DNA from: an uncultured Anaeroplasma sp.
GTDB taxonomy: Bacteria; Bacillota_I; Bacilli_A; Acholeplasmatales; Anaeroplasmataceae
Direction: 5' to 3'
DNA length: 55,563 bases
NCBI GenBank assembly: GCA_945919465.1
Contig: CAMEJG010000008.1
Coordinates: 1 to 55,563, forward strand
Shown here: piece by piece, positions 8,167-18,161 of the stretch
Position numbering within the stretch: position 1 is the stretch's first letter
Layout: every line of letters starts with the position of its first letter
Position numbers and translations under genes: made by a program
The notes under the pieces: generated by a model
Seen by the model: only the letters and a program-made list of their open reading frames with translations
Database searches by the model: none
Told to the model about the DNA's origin: nothing

Positions 8167-8715
8167 ATGAAAATATTATTATTTGGAGTATCACAAGTTG
8201 GTAAATCCACTGTTGCAAAAGTACTCGCAAAAAAATTGAATTTTATCTTTATTGATCCAGATTATTATATTATTGATAAATTTGGAAGTGTAGAAGAGTT
8301 TCAAAAAATATATTCTGATATAAAGGAAAGATATAAAGTTAAAACTGATATTATTATTAAATTATGTAAAGAAAATGATAATATAGTTATTCCTGTTTCA
8401 CCAATATACTCTATTAAAGAAAATGAAAGAATAATAGCTGAATTACCAGAAGTATATAAATATAATCTAGTAGCCTCCCCTAATATAATATTTGAAAGAG
8501 TTGGATACTATGATGAAAATGGTGTTTTGCTCCCTAATTCTCTAGAATTTAAAATGAATCACAAAAAGCGTATTATGCTAGAAATAATAAATGATAATCG
8601 TTCTAATGATTACGAATTTCAATATTATGAAAAAATAGATACAGATTTATTAAAAGTAAATCAAGTAGCATGTGAAATAATAAGAAGAATTAGAAAATCA
8701 AAGAAAAATAATTAA
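8167..8715 (+). CDS. P-loop kinase-like protein (shikimate/nucleoside kinase fold)
   Basis: A 182-residue protein starting with a P-loop (G-V-S-Q-V-G-K-S-T, residues about 7-15). It contains a D-P-D after the second strand and the helical layout of small AAA-type kinases such as shikimate or adenylate kinases. The GGAGG before ATG 8167 fits well. The P-loop is followed by an aspartate pair where many of these kinases bind acceptor substrate (IFIDPDYYI). Substrate is unknown. It stands alone between the decayed island and a large helical protein. Confidence 0.65.
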   Translation: MKILLFGVSQVGKSTVAKVLAKKLNFIFIDPDYYIIDKFGSVEEFQKIYSDIKERYKVKTDIIIKLCKENDNIVIPVSPIYSIKENERIIAELPEVYKYNLVASPNIIFERVGYYDENGVLLPNSLEFKMNHKKRIMLEIINDNRSNDYEFQYYEKIDTDLLKVNQVACEIIRRIRKSKKNN

Positions 8716-8802
8716 TGCTAATAAATTAATTTAAATAATATATATTTCTATTATAATATTTAATATATATATATATAATAGTAGCAAAGTAAAGGTAAAA
8801 AA

Positions 8803-10230
8803 ATGAGCCAAATAGATAAGAAAAAAGCATTAAAACTATATAAAAATAAAATTTTAGATCTAAATAAAAATGAATTATTAAAAGAAATAGAATTACTATT
8901 TAATAATTTGTCAACAGATTCTATTTCTTCATTATTAGAAAGACATAAAATTAATTATTTATTAGAATGTGGTATTGATGAAAAAGAATTAGATTCTATT
9001 ATTGATAGGCTAGAAAGTGATGATATATACATTACTGAGGAATGTACCTACCGCAGCTATTGGGATGAAGATTATGAGTATTATGATACTTTTAATATAA
9101 CTCCAAAATTATATAATGCTGTTAACTATTGTTATATTTTATTTGAAAATAAACAATATGAAAAAGCTTATGAAATAGGAATTAAATTACTAAATATAGA
9201 ATGTAATTGTCATTGTGTTGATGAAAATAATGAGTATTATGATGATTATTGGTGTGGAATAAATGATTTTTTTAGCCGATTAAACTATAGTTTTGATTAT
9301 TTTAAATTTAAATTATTAGTATTTTCCTTAGCTTTACAAAGTGATAATTATAGTAAAGAAGCATTTAATATAAATGATTATTTTAGTTGTTATGATAGTG
9401 AAATAGATCTATCTTATATATATGATAAAGATAAATTCAATAATAGATTATTAGAATTATTAAATATATTATTAGAACAAGAAGAACTTACTATTAATAA
9501 TAAATTATTATCATTTTTTTTAAAATATTTAGATGATAAATTAATATTTAAAAAATTTGCTTATAAATTTGGTCCTTTAAATAATTATATCTTCGATCAA
9601 TATTATGAATACATGTATAAGAATAAGGAAGATACTTCAAAAATAATAACAGATGCATTAGCTATATTTACTGAAAATAAATTAATTGAAAAATACGCTA
9701 ATTTAGCCTTAAGTTTAGGAATTAATAATGATACCTATAGAATTAATTTATATAACTCAAATCCTAATAATCTAGAGTATTTTTTTATGTTATATGAGAA
9801 TAAAAATATAATAAATAATATAGAAAATATAGTAAAAACTCCATTACATAAAGCTTTGGTAGTATTAAATAAACAAAGTGTTAGTAATTTATTAATAGAA
9901 GATTTAATTCCACTATTAGATATTTTAATAAATCCAATAGAAAATTATTATTTAGATAAAATAAAAAATAATATTAAGGCTTGGAAAAGTACAGTAAATA
10001 TTAATAATGAAATAATAACATATATTTATAATAATGCCATTAAAGAGCTAGATAATCTTTGTAATGAGACTCTTGGTAAAAATAGAGATTTTTATTATGC
10101 TTTGGGAAAATATATAAAAAGATTAAATGATTTCGGATTGAGTGACGAAAATCTAATTATTAAATATTCTAATAGATATAATAGGTATCCTAGTTTTAAA
10201 AAAATATTGAAGGGATTTTTACATAGTTAA
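8803..10230 (+). CDS. Large helical protein, unknown function
   Basis: A 475-residue protein rich in Asn, Asp, Lys and Tyr with no recognised catalytic motif. It appears almost wholly helical; segments such as NKQYEKAYEIGIKLL resemble TPR or similar scaffold repeats. There are aromatic/acidic clusters near residues 83-95 and a C-N-C-H-C cluster near residue 131 that could bind metal. No signal peptide or membrane segment is seen. AAAGG precedes the ATG. It converges with rtcB, leaving only nine bases between the stop codons. It may be a scaffold or adaptor; no function is assigned. Confidence 0.7.
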   Translation: MSQIDKKKALKLYKNKILDLNKNELLKEIELLFNNLSTDSISSLLERHKINYLLECGIDEKELDSIIDRLESDDIYITEECTYRSYWDEDYEYYDTFNITPKLYNAVNYCYILFENKQYEKAYEIGIKLLNIECNCHCVDENNEYYDDYWCGINDFFSRLNYSFDYFKFKLLVFSLALQSDNYSKEAFNINDYFSCYDSEIDLSYIYDKDKFNNRLLELLNILLEQEELTINNKLLSFFLKYLDDKLIFKKFAYKFGPLNNYIFDQYYEYMYKNKEDTSKIITDALAIFTENKLIEKYANLALSLGINNDTYRINLYNSNPNNLEYFFMLYENKNIINNIENIVKTPLHKALVVLNKQSVSNLLIEDLIPLLDILINPIENYYLDKIKNNIKAWKSTVNINNEIITYIYNNAIKELDNLCNETLGKNRDFYYALGKYIKRLNDFGLSDENLIIKYSNRYNRYPSFKKILKGFLHS

Positions 10231-10239
10231 AAGAGGAAA

Positions 10240-11451
10240 TTATCTTCCCCTTTTATTAGTAGCCTTAAAATTATAGATAGGTTTTATTATTTTAATAACC
10301 TCAACAGTATCGGTGATATTAGGTAAAATATCATTAATAGATTTATAAGCAAATGGAGATTCATCTATAGTATCTATTTGAATAGAGGTAGAATAAATTC
10401 CCTCCATTGCCTTTTTAAAATCTTCAAGAGTTATTTTACTATTAGCTTCGCTTCTAGATAATACTCTTCCGGCTCCATGTGGTGCTGAATAGTTATAGTT
10501 ACTATTTGATTTTCCTTTAGCTAGTATTGCACCATCTCTCATATTAATTGGAATTAATACTAATTCATCTTGATATGCAGAAATTGAGCCTTTTCTTAAG
10601 ATTAAATCATTCATATTAATATAATTATGAACCGTATGGAAAAACTCAAAATTAGCTAAATTTAAGCCTAAATAATTCATAATATCATTTGCTATTAGTT
10701 CTCTATTTTTTTCAGCAAAATTCTGGCATATTTCCATATCAAATAAATATTTATTAAAAGAATTATTATATAATGGAATTAAATTTTCATCCTCTATAAT
10801 ATATCTATTTTTTAATTTATTTAAGCCTTCCTCTATTTTATTTTCCTTATTTAATTTCTTATATCTTTTTATTAAGCTATTAATTGCTTTTTTATATTTA
10901 TTTTTATAATCCTCTACCGCAAGATTAGTATAATATTCACATACCTGTTTACCAAGATTTCTACTTCCAGTATGTATTATTAAATATAAATTATCTTCAT
11001 CATCTTTATCTATTTCAATAAAGTGATTACCACCACCTAAGGTACCTAAGGATCTTGTTATTCTAGATTTATTATTTAAATATTCATAACAATACATTTT
11101 TGAAATATCAATATCAGTATTAATAGCTTCATTTCTAATAGCAAAGCCTGAAGGTATTTTTTTTCTTACAAATCTATCTAGCTTAATTAAATCAATATCT
11201 ATTTTACCTAATTTTACTGTTAACATTCCACAACCAATATCTACACCAACTAATGCTGCAACACAACAATCTACTATTTTCATAGTAGTACCAATGACAC
11301 AGCCTTTACCAGCATGACAGTCTGCCATTATAGATACTTTTGAATTTTTTATGAATTTTTGATTCATTAGATTTTTTATTTGTTTTTCTGTTTCATTATC
11401 TATTAGACTAGCATATACCTTAGCCTCACCATATTTACCTTTGATAATCAT
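10240..11451 (-). CDS. rtcB: RtcB-type RNA ligase
   Basis: A 403-residue RNA ligase of the RtcB family, close to the usual 400-480. Seen motifs are D-C-H-x-G-x-G (residues 44-50), the metal-binding D-I-G-C-G-M with Cys74, G-G-G-N-H-F, H-T-G-S-R, and P-H-G-A-G-R with the guanylylated histidine at about residue 325. RtcB joins RNA 2',3'-cyclic phosphate (via 3'-phosphate) ends to 5'-OH ends using GTP and Mn2+, repairing or splicing tRNA and other cleaved RNAs. It is transcribed divergently from a WYL-domain regulator, which may control it. An RNA-cleaving PIN-like protein and an RNase III are encoded elsewhere in the window, but no link is shown. Confidence 0.93.
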   Translation of the reverse strand: MIIKGKYGEAKVYASLIDNETEKQIKNLMNQKFIKNSKVSIMADCHAGKGCVIGTTMKIVDCCVAALVGVDIGCGMLTVKLGKIDIDLIKLDRFVRKKIPSGFAIRNEAINTDIDISKMYCYEYLNNKSRITRSLGTLGGGNHFIEIDKDDEDNLYLIIHTGSRNLGKQVCEYYTNLAVEDYKNKYKKAINSLIKRYKKLNKENKIEEGLNKLKNRYIIEDENLIPLYNNSFNKYLFDMEICQNFAEKNRELIANDIMNYLGLNLANFEFFHTVHNYINMNDLILRKGSISAYQDELVLIPINMRDGAILAKGKSNSNYNYSAPHGAGRVLSRSEANSKITLEDFKKAMEGIYSTSIQIDTIDESPFAYKSINDILPNITDTVEVIKIIKPIYNFKATNKRGR

Positions 11452-11606
11452 ATCATCATCTCCTTACAGCTATATTATATTTTAATTAATTAATAATAAA
11501 AATGTGCAAATATAATTAATTATTTGTTCACAATATTATATTAAAGTAAAAATACACTTGATTTTTGAACACATTTAGGGGACAATAGTATTAAGAGGTG
11601 TTTTTT

Positions 11607-12593
11607 ATGGAAAAGATTAAAGTAAATTTAAGCTATAATACTTATAATTTATTAATCCATGATATGGAAAGCTTTGCTTTCGATATGAAGGATAATATTC
11701 CTAATAGAAATTTATTTTATAATATTTTATGTAAAGAAATGTATAATATAAAAAAGAAAGAATCTGAAGAATTAAGAGAAAGATTAAGTAATATTTTACA
11801 AAATAACTTAAATAATTATAATATTATTAATGATATATTAAATGATATTGAAGATGTTTATAATTATAAAAATGAAGATAAAACTAATAGAAGTCATGGT
11901 TATTATATTTCTTTTAGACCTCAGAAAGCATTATTAAATATGTATGAGGAAATAGAAAATCTTGAGCTTAGAAATAGTACTATTAGTAATTATTATAGAA
12001 ATATGTTTAATTCTTATGCAAAGCTACCTCAGGATGAAAGAGAAAGAATTATTTTTAAAGAAGAATTAGATATTATTGAATCAGCAATTAGAAATAATAA
12101 AACTATTTTAATTAATAATAATTCTAATAAAATTGAATTAATTCCATATAAAGTTGTTAGAACTAGTGATGAATTATATAATTATTTAATAGCTGGTATT
12201 AGGAAAAAAGATAATTCTATTAAATATTTTTCATTACATTTATATAAATGTAGAAATGCTATTAAAACTAAAAATATTTATTCATTATCTAATGATGAGA
12301 TTAATAAATTTGAAGAATTATTAGAATATGGACCTAGAAACATTGAAAGAAGATGTGTTGTTACTAAAATAAAATTATCTAAAAAGGGAATAAGTCTATT
12401 TAAAAAGTTTTATTTAAATAGACCTATTCCTGAGGATATAGATAATGATATTTATACATTTAATGCATCTACTGATGAGTTGTTAACTTATTTTTCTCGT
12501 TTTGGTGTACATGCCTTAGTATTAGAACCAGAAAATTTTAAAAATCAAATGATTAATTTTCATAAAAGAGCATATAATCATTATATTAATTAG
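11607..12593 (+). CDS. WYL-domain transcriptional regulator
   Basis: A 328-residue protein whose second half has the WYL-type fold used as a ligand sensor in bacterial regulators (I-x-x-A-I-x-x-N-K-T-I, then L-I-P-Y-K-V-V, and C-terminal F-G-V-H-A-L-V-L-E-P near residue 305). The N-terminal half has a helical region with regular basic/acidic residues and may hold a DNA-binding ribbon or HTH. ATG 11607 is chosen because TAAGAGGTG is the binding site; a GTG at 11598 lies inside that site. It is divergent from rtcB and just upstream of a GH31 glucosidase gene, either of which could be its target. Confidence 0.8.
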   Translation: MEKIKVNLSYNTYNLLIHDMESFAFDMKDNIPNRNLFYNILCKEMYNIKKKESEELRERLSNILQNNLNNYNIINDILNDIEDVYNYKNEDKTNRSHGYYISFRPQKALLNMYEEIENLELRNSTISNYYRNMFNSYAKLPQDERERIIFKEELDIIESAIRNNKTILINNNSNKIELIPYKVVRTSDELYNYLIAGIRKKDNSIKYFSLHLYKCRNAIKTKNIYSLSNDEINKFEELLEYGPRNIERRCVVTKIKLSKKGISLFKKFYLNRPIPEDIDNDIYTFNASTDELLTYFSRFGVHALVLEPENFKNQMINFHKRAYNHYIN

Positions 12594-12602
12594 GAGGTTA
12601 TT

Positions 12603-14783
12603 ATGAAAATTTTTAAATATAATGGAATGGTTATTTTAGAAGAAAATGGGAAAAAAGAAATAATAAGTATTTGTAAAGATTATATTCATATTAGAGAATA
12701 TGAAGCTTTAGATTATAAATCTTATGCAGTAATTAAAAAAGATAAGCTAATAGATTTTGAAATTAAGAATAATAGTATTTTTTATTTAAATAAAAGAATT
12801 GATATTAAATCTAATTTTTTATTAGATATTTATGAAAATGATATTTTAGTTTTAAGTGATATTATTGTTAAAAAAGATTTTGATAATGATGATAATGGTT
12901 TATTAGCTCTTGAAGGTCATAAAGTATTAGATAATGATAATTATAAGTATTTTAAAGGTATTAAATTAAATGAAAATGATTATATTTATGGTTTAGGAGA
13001 TAAAACAGGTTTTATTAATAAAAGAGGTTATGAATATATTAATTGGAATACTGATGATCCTTCTCCTCAGGTAGATAGTTTTAAATCATTATATAAATCT
13101 ATTCCATTTTTTATTGTTAAAGGAATAAAAAATTATGGTATTTTTGTAGATAATACTTATAAAACTATATTTGATTTTGGAAAAAATAAAAATGATGAAT
13201 TAGTATTTGCCTCTACAGATGGTTATCTAAATTATTATATATTTTTTGGTAGTATGAAAGATATTATAAAAAGCTATACTTATTTGACTGGAAGAACTCC
13301 TATGCCTTTAAGATGGTCTTTAGGCTATCATCAATCTAGATGGAGCTATAGTAGTAAAGAAGAAGTATTATCTTTAGTAGATAATTTTAATAAATATAAT
13401 ATTCCTTTAGAATGTATTCATTTAGATATTGATTATATGGATGAATATAAAGTATTTACTGTTTCTAATGAAAGATTTAATGATTTTAAAAATATGATTT
13501 TAGAATTAAATAAAAAAGGAATTAAAATAGTTACTATTATTGATCCAGGAGTGAAGGCTAAAGAAGGTTATTTTGTTTATGATGAAGGTATAAAAAATGG
13601 TTATTTTGCGATTAAAGATAATGAAGTATATCATAATGCAGTTTGGCCGGGAGATTCTGTATTTCCTCAATTTACAGATAGTAATGTTAGAAAATGGTGG
13701 GGAGATTTAACTAAAATTATTACTGATTATGGAGTTAGTGGTATTTGGAATGATATGAATGAGCCTGCAAGCTTTAATGGTCCTATTGAATTAGATGTTT
13801 TATTTAAGGATGGTAATGATTATAAAACCCATAAAGAGATTCATAATGTATATGGTCATTTAATGGCAGAGGCTACTTATTTAGGAATAAAGAAAAACAC
13901 TAATAAAAGACCTTTTATTATAACTAGAGCTTGTTATAGTGGTTCTCAAAGATATACTACTGTATGGACTGGTGATAATCATTCAATTTGGGCTCATTTA
14001 GAAATGGCAATTCCTCAACAATGTAATTTAGGAATTAGTGGTATTCCTTTTGTTGGTACTGATATTGGAGGATTTGGTAGTGATTGTACAAAGGAGCTTC
14101 TTATTAGATGGATTGAGGTTGGTATTTTTTCTCCATTATGTAGAAATCATTCTGCTTATAAAACTAAAAGACAAGAGCCTTGGGAATTTGATGATGAGGT
14201 AATTGATATTTATCGTAAATTTGTTAATTTAAGATATAAATTAATACCTTATATTTATGATTTATTTTATAAGCATCAAACTAATGGTTTACCTATTATT
14301 AGACCTTTAGTATTAGAATATGAGAATGATTATAAATGTTTTAGTATTAATGATGAATTTATGCTAGGTGATAGTATTTTAGTAGCTCCACAAGTGAAAA
14401 ATGGAGCATTTGAAAGAATTGTTTATTTACCTAAGGGAAAATGGATTGATTTTAATACTAATAAAATATATTATGGAGGGAAATCATATATTTATGAAAC
14501 TCCTTTAGATATTTGTCCTATGTTTATTAAATTTAATTCAATAATTCCAATATTAAATGATACTAATATAGATGATATTAGAAATATTAGCTTTTATTGT
14601 TATGGTAATAAAGGTAAATATCTTCATTATCAGGATAATGGTATTGATTTTAATTATTTAAATAAAGAATATAATTTATATGAAATAGAATTTAATGAAG
14701 ATTATAATATTAAGCTTAAATATAATGGTTTTAAAGAATATGATAATATTAATATAAATATTATTAGGGGAAATAAAAGATGA
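12603..14783 (+). CDS. GH31 family alpha-glucosidase
   Basis: A 726-residue glycoside hydrolase of family 31. The nucleophile motif W-N-D-M-N-E-P is present (Asp about residue 384). So are an upstream D-I-D-Y-M-D strand, R-W-S-L-G-Y-H-Q-S-R, and W-x-G-D-N as the acid/base loop (about residue 460), followed by the usual beta-sandwich C-terminus. It releases glucose or xylose from alpha-linked oligosaccharides, probably in the cytoplasm since no signal peptide is seen. An AGGAGG binding site sits ten bases after the WYL gene, so the two are likely co-transcribed. Confidence 0.93.
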   Translation: MKIFKYNGMVILEENGKKEIISICKDYIHIREYEALDYKSYAVIKKDKLIDFEIKNNSIFYLNKRIDIKSNFLLDIYENDILVLSDIIVKKDFDNDDNGLLALEGHKVLDNDNYKYFKGIKLNENDYIYGLGDKTGFINKRGYEYINWNTDDPSPQVDSFKSLYKSIPFFIVKGIKNYGIFVDNTYKTIFDFGKNKNDELVFASTDGYLNYYIFFGSMKDIIKSYTYLTGRTPMPLRWSLGYHQSRWSYSSKEEVLSLVDNFNKYNIPLECIHLDIDYMDEYKVFTVSNERFNDFKNMILELNKKGIKIVTIIDPGVKAKEGYFVYDEGIKNGYFAIKDNEVYHNAVWPGDSVFPQFTDSNVRKWWGDLTKIITDYGVSGIWNDMNEPASFNGPIELDVLFKDGNDYKTHKEIHNVYGHLMAEATYLGIKKNTNKRPFIITRACYSGSQRYTTVWTGDNHSIWAHLEMAIPQQCNLGISGIPFVGTDIGGFGSDCTKELLIRWIEVGIFSPLCRNHSAYKTKRQEPWEFDDEVIDIYRKFVNLRYKLIPYIYDLFYKHQTNGLPIIRPLVLEYENDYKCFSINDEFMLGDSILVAPQVKNGAFERIVYLPKGKWIDFNTNKIYYGGKSYIYETPLDICPMFIKFNSIIPILNDTNIDDIRNISFYCYGNKGKYLHYQDNGIDFNYLNKEYNLYEIEFNEDYNIKLKYNGFKEYDNININIIRGNKR

Positions 14784-14844
14784 TATTAGTTAATTATGAT
14801 TATTTTTTGTGTCATAATGAAATTAAATAGTCTTGAATTTATAT

Positions 14845-14879
14845 TTGATATAGAGTATTTTTTTGTGATATAATATCAC
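14845..14879 (+). promoter_or_regulatory. Promoter with perfect palindrome over the -10 box
   Basis: TTGATA (14845-14850), an 18-base spacer and TATAAT (14869-14874). The -10 box sits inside the 15-base palindrome GTGATATAATATCAC (14865-14879), 7-base arms around a single base. A repressor binding there would block RNA polymerase directly. It drives the partner-switching operon. Confidence 0.6.
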
Positions 14880-14919
14880 TTAGAAAATAGCGTTAAATTT
14901 AAAATAAAGGATATTATTT

Positions 14920-15324
14920 ATGAAAGAATTAAGAGTAAAGGCTGAAGTTAATAAGCTTGATAATGTTATTTCATTTGTAGGTGAAATTTTAGATGATACC
15001 CTATGTAATTTTAAACAAAGATTTGCGATAGAAGAGGCAGTAGAGGAAATATTTGTTAATATTTCTAAATATGCTTATTATCCAAATATTGGTGAGGCTT
15101 TAATTAGGGCTGAGGTAATTGATGATTTTATCGAGATTACATTTATAGATTCTGGTATTAAATATAATCCATTAGAAAGAGAAGATCCTGATATTAATTT
15201 ATCAGCTGATGAAAGACCTATTGGGGGATTAGGAATCTTTATGGTAAAGAATTTAATGGATGATGTTAAATATAGATATGAGAATAATCAAAATATTTTA
15301 ATTTTAAAGAAAAAGCTAGGGTAA
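14920..15324 (+). CDS. RsbW/SpoIIAB-like anti-sigma or switch-protein kinase
   Basis: A 134-residue GHKL ATPase domain with the N-box helix E-E-A-V-E-E-I-F-V-N-I-S-K-Y-A-Y, G1 D-S-G and G2 G-G-L-G-I-F-M-V. It is like RsbW, SpoIIAB and related serine kinases that phosphorylate STAS partners and otherwise hold a target in check. It starts a four-gene operon; SpoIIE-type phosphatase and two STAS-fusion proteins follow with 4-10 base gaps. No sigma factor gene is nearby, so the held target could be encoded elsewhere or could be the fused enzymes. AAAGGAT precedes the ATG. Confidence 0.87.
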   Translation: MKELRVKAEVNKLDNVISFVGEILDDTLCNFKQRFAIEEAVEEIFVNISKYAYYPNIGEALIRAEVIDDFIEITFIDSGIKYNPLEREDPDINLSADERPIGGLGIFMVKNLMDDVKYRYENNQNILILKKKLG

Positions 15325-15328
15325 AATT

Positions 15329-16966
15329 ATGAGATTTAAAAAGATAATTAATAATATTAATTTTAGAATGATTTCCTTTATTGTTGTTATTTTATTAATA
15401 TCAAATGCTGTTGCTTGTATTATTGGATATGTAGATATTAATAGTTCTATGGAAAGTATTTATTATGAATCCGCAATAAATACTGTTAATTCTTCTTTAG
15501 AATTTATTGATGGAGATAAAATTAATTATTATTTAGATGAGGTAGATAAGGATCCTAATTTTAAAAATAATAGTGAATATTTAGAAGCTCTTCATAATAT
15601 TGATAGTATTTGTCAAAGTCAAAAGGTTATTCTTTTATATGTAATATCTATTGATAAGGATTCTAATTATATGAAATATCGCTCAGTATTTAATGCGGTA
15701 TTAGAGAATAATGATGGAGGCTATACTCCTTGGGAGCTTGGATTTGAGAATACTACTACTAATAGTGAATATCAAGAAATATATAGAAAGATGTATGAAG
15801 AGGGATTAGAAGAGGGTATTGTAGTTAGAACTAAAAATCTAAATGGTAAAATGCCTCATATTACTGCATTAGTGCCTGTACATAATTCAAGTGATGAGGT
15901 TGTGGCGATCGCATGCTGTCAAAGACAAATGACTGAATTAAATGGTACAGTAAATGGATTTTTATTTAAAAATACTCTTATTACATTTATTAATTTAGCT
16001 ATTTTAGTTTTATTAGGTACTTTATATTGCATTAGACAATTTACTAATCCTGTTAATAGGATAATAAAAGAAGCTAAGAGATTTTCTGATGAAAATACTA
16101 TTTTAGCTGATGATAAATCTATTAGTAGAATAACAGAATTAAATGATGTTTGGAAATCATTAATGCGTTTAGAGCATAATGTAGACAGATATACTAATTC
16201 ATTAGCTTCGCTTACTGCTGAAAGAGAGCGTATTTCAGCTGAATTAGAGCTAGCTACAAAGATTCAAATGGCAATGCTTCCTAATGTTTTCCCTGCATTT
16301 CCTGAAATTAAAGAAATTGATTTATATGCAATTATGCATCCGGCTAAAGAGGTTGGAGGAGATTATTATGATTTCTTCTTATTAGATGATAATCATTTAG
16401 TTTTAACAATTGGTGATGTTTCTGGAAAGGGTGTTCCTGCAGCATTATTTATGATGGGAACTAAAATATTAACTAATAATTTAGCTATAATGATTCAAGA
16501 TCCTGCTAAGATATTAGAAGAATTAAATAATAAGATTTTAGAAAATAATCAAGAGGATATGTTTGTTACTGTATGGCTTGCGATACTAGAAATATCAACT
16601 GGTAGAGTTGTTTATGCTAATGCAGGACATGAGGACCCTGTTATTAGGTCTAGTGATGGAAAGACTCGAGTATTTGAAACTAAGCATGGCTTGGCTGTGG
16701 GTTGTTTTCCTGGAATTAAATATAAGAATTATGAATTTACTTTAGAGGTTGGTGATTCATTATTTATCTATACTGATGGTGTAACTGAGGCAACAAATAG
16801 TAATAATCAACTATTTGGTATGGATAGAATCATTGATAATATTAGTAGTAATAATTGTGAGTCTGCTACAGAAATGATTAATGATATGAGAAAGTCAATT
16901 GATGAGTTTATTGGAGATGCTCCTCAATTTGATGATATAACAATGCTTGCGATAAAGCGTAAATAG
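15329..16966 (+). CDS. Membrane SpoIIE/RsbU-type PP2C phosphatase
   Basis: A 545-residue sensor phosphatase. Two membrane segments (about residues 12-32 and 213-234) flank an extracellular domain of about 180 residues. A HAMP-like linker and coiled coil (E-R-E-R-I-S-A-E-L-E-L-A-T-K-I-Q) follow. The SpoIIE PP2C domain fills the C-terminus: G-G-D-Y-Y-D, G-D-V-S-G-K-G, Y-T-D-G-V-T-E and D-D-I-T. It should remove phosphate from STAS serine residues when the outside domain senses its signal, opposing the upstream kinase. The gap to the kinase gene is 4 bases. Confidence 0.92.
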   Translation: MRFKKIINNINFRMISFIVVILLISNAVACIIGYVDINSSMESIYYESAINTVNSSLEFIDGDKINYYLDEVDKDPNFKNNSEYLEALHNIDSICQSQKVILLYVISIDKDSNYMKYRSVFNAVLENNDGGYTPWELGFENTTTNSEYQEIYRKMYEEGLEEGIVVRTKNLNGKMPHITALVPVHNSSDEVVAIACCQRQMTELNGTVNGFLFKNTLITFINLAILVLLGTLYCIRQFTNPVNRIIKEAKRFSDENTILADDKSISRITELNDVWKSLMRLEHNVDRYTNSLASLTAERERISAELELATKIQMAMLPNVFPAFPEIKEIDLYAIMHPAKEVGGDYYDFFLLDDNHLVLTIGDVSGKGVPAALFMMGTKILTNNLAIMIQDPAKILEELNNKILENNQEDMFVTVWLAILEISTGRVVYANAGHEDPVIRSSDGKTRVFETKHGLAVGCFPGIKYKNYEFTLEVGDSLFIYTDGVTEATNSNNQLFGMDRIIDNISSNNCESATEMINDMRKSIDEFIGDAPQFDDITMLAIKRK

Positions 16967-16975
16967 GAGGAAAAA

Positions 16976-18151
16976 ATGGAAGTAACAAAAACAATTAAGG
17001 ATGGTCTATTAGTAATTAATCTAATAGGAAGAATTGATGCATCAAATGCACCTGAGGTTGAAAAGAATATTAATGAAATAATTAGTAATTCTTCAGAAAA
17101 AAATTATATTATTGATGCTGAGAAGCTAGAATATATTTCTAGTGCTGGTTTAAGAGTTTTATTAAGATTACGTAAAACTGTTTCTGAATTAAAGGTTATA
17201 AATGTATCAAATGAAATTTATAATATCTTTGATATGACTGGATTTGTTGAGCTTTTAACAGTTGAAAAGGCTTATAGAAAGTTAAGTGTTGACGGCTGTG
17301 AGGTTATTGCTCAAGGGGCAAAGGGAAGAATTTATCGTTATGATGATGAAACTATTGTAAAGGTATTTTATAAAAATTCACCAATTGAAGAAATTAAAAA
17401 TGAAAGGGAATTATGTAGAAAGGTATTTATGAAGGGTATTAATTCTGCAATTCCTTATGATATTGTAAAGGTTGGAGAATTTTATGGTACTGTCGTTGAG
17501 CTATTAAATGCTAAATCATTAAGTAAACAAATTATTAAGAACCCTGATAAGCTAGAAGAATATATGCATATATTCTCTGATTTCTTAAAGAAGATTCATA
17601 CTGTAAAGGCTACATTAGACGAATTCCCTTCTATTAAAGAAGAGGGTGTTGTTTGGGTAAATGCTATGAAGGGTAGAATTAGTGATGAGGCTTTTAATAA
17701 GCTAAATCAATTAATTAATGAAATGCCTGTAACTCCAATATTAATTCATGGAGATTATCACACAAATAATGTAATGCTTGATGAAAATGGACCTATTTTA
17801 ATTGATATGGATACTGTTTCAGTTGGTAATCCAGTATTTGATTTAGTTGGTACTTATTTAGCTTGTGTAGGTTATTCAATGTTTAATCCTCAAAATTCAT
17901 TAGATTTTTCAGGTATTCCTTATGAAACTACAGTTAAAATGTGGAATTTATTTTTAAATGATTATTTTGATGGTAATAATGAAAAAATGAATGAAGCTCA
18001 ATTAAAGGTTGAAATTATAAGTGGTGCAAGAATTATTCGTAGAATGTATAAGCATAAGCTTGATAATACTGAAGAAGGAAAGAAAATTATTGAGTATTAT
18101 ACTAATAAGATAGAGAATAATATTAAGGTAGTAGATAATCTATATATTTAA
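16976..18151 (+). CDS. STAS domain fused to aminoglycoside-phosphotransferase-like kinase
   Basis: A 391-residue fusion. Residues about 1-100 are a STAS anti-sigma-antagonist domain, with the phosphorylatable serine motif Y-I-S-S-A-G-L-R near 57-64. Residues about 105-391 are an APH/choline-kinase-type domain with H-G-D-Y-H-T-N-N (catalytic Asp) and I-D-M-D (metal-binding), close to the TIGR02172 type. The STAS half is a likely substrate of the kinase and phosphatase of this operon, so the kinase half may be turned on or relocated by phosphorylation. Small-molecule substrate unknown; it need not be an antibiotic. AGGAGG precedes ATG. Confidence 0.9.
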   Translation: MEVTKTIKDGLLVINLIGRIDASNAPEVEKNINEIISNSSEKNYIIDAEKLEYISSAGLRVLLRLRKTVSELKVINVSNEIYNIFDMTGFVELLTVEKAYRKLSVDGCEVIAQGAKGRIYRYDDETIVKVFYKNSPIEEIKNERELCRKVFMKGINSAIPYDIVKVGEFYGTVVELLNAKSLSKQIIKNPDKLEEYMHIFSDFLKKIHTVKATLDEFPSIKEEGVVWVNAMKGRISDEAFNKLNQLINEMPVTPILIHGDYHTNNVMLDENGPILIDMDTVSVGNPVFDLVGTYLACVGYSMFNPQNSLDFSGIPYETTVKMWNLFLNDYFDGNNEKMNEAQLKVEIISGARIIRRMYKHKLDNTEEGKKIIEYYTNKIENNIKVVDNLYI

Positions 18152-18161
18152 AGGATAAAAT

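Noticed and set aside
16976-18151. Aminoglycoside resistance gene
   Set aside because: The APH-like domain is fused to STAS and sits in a signalling operon; the fold is shared by many kinases of other small molecules.
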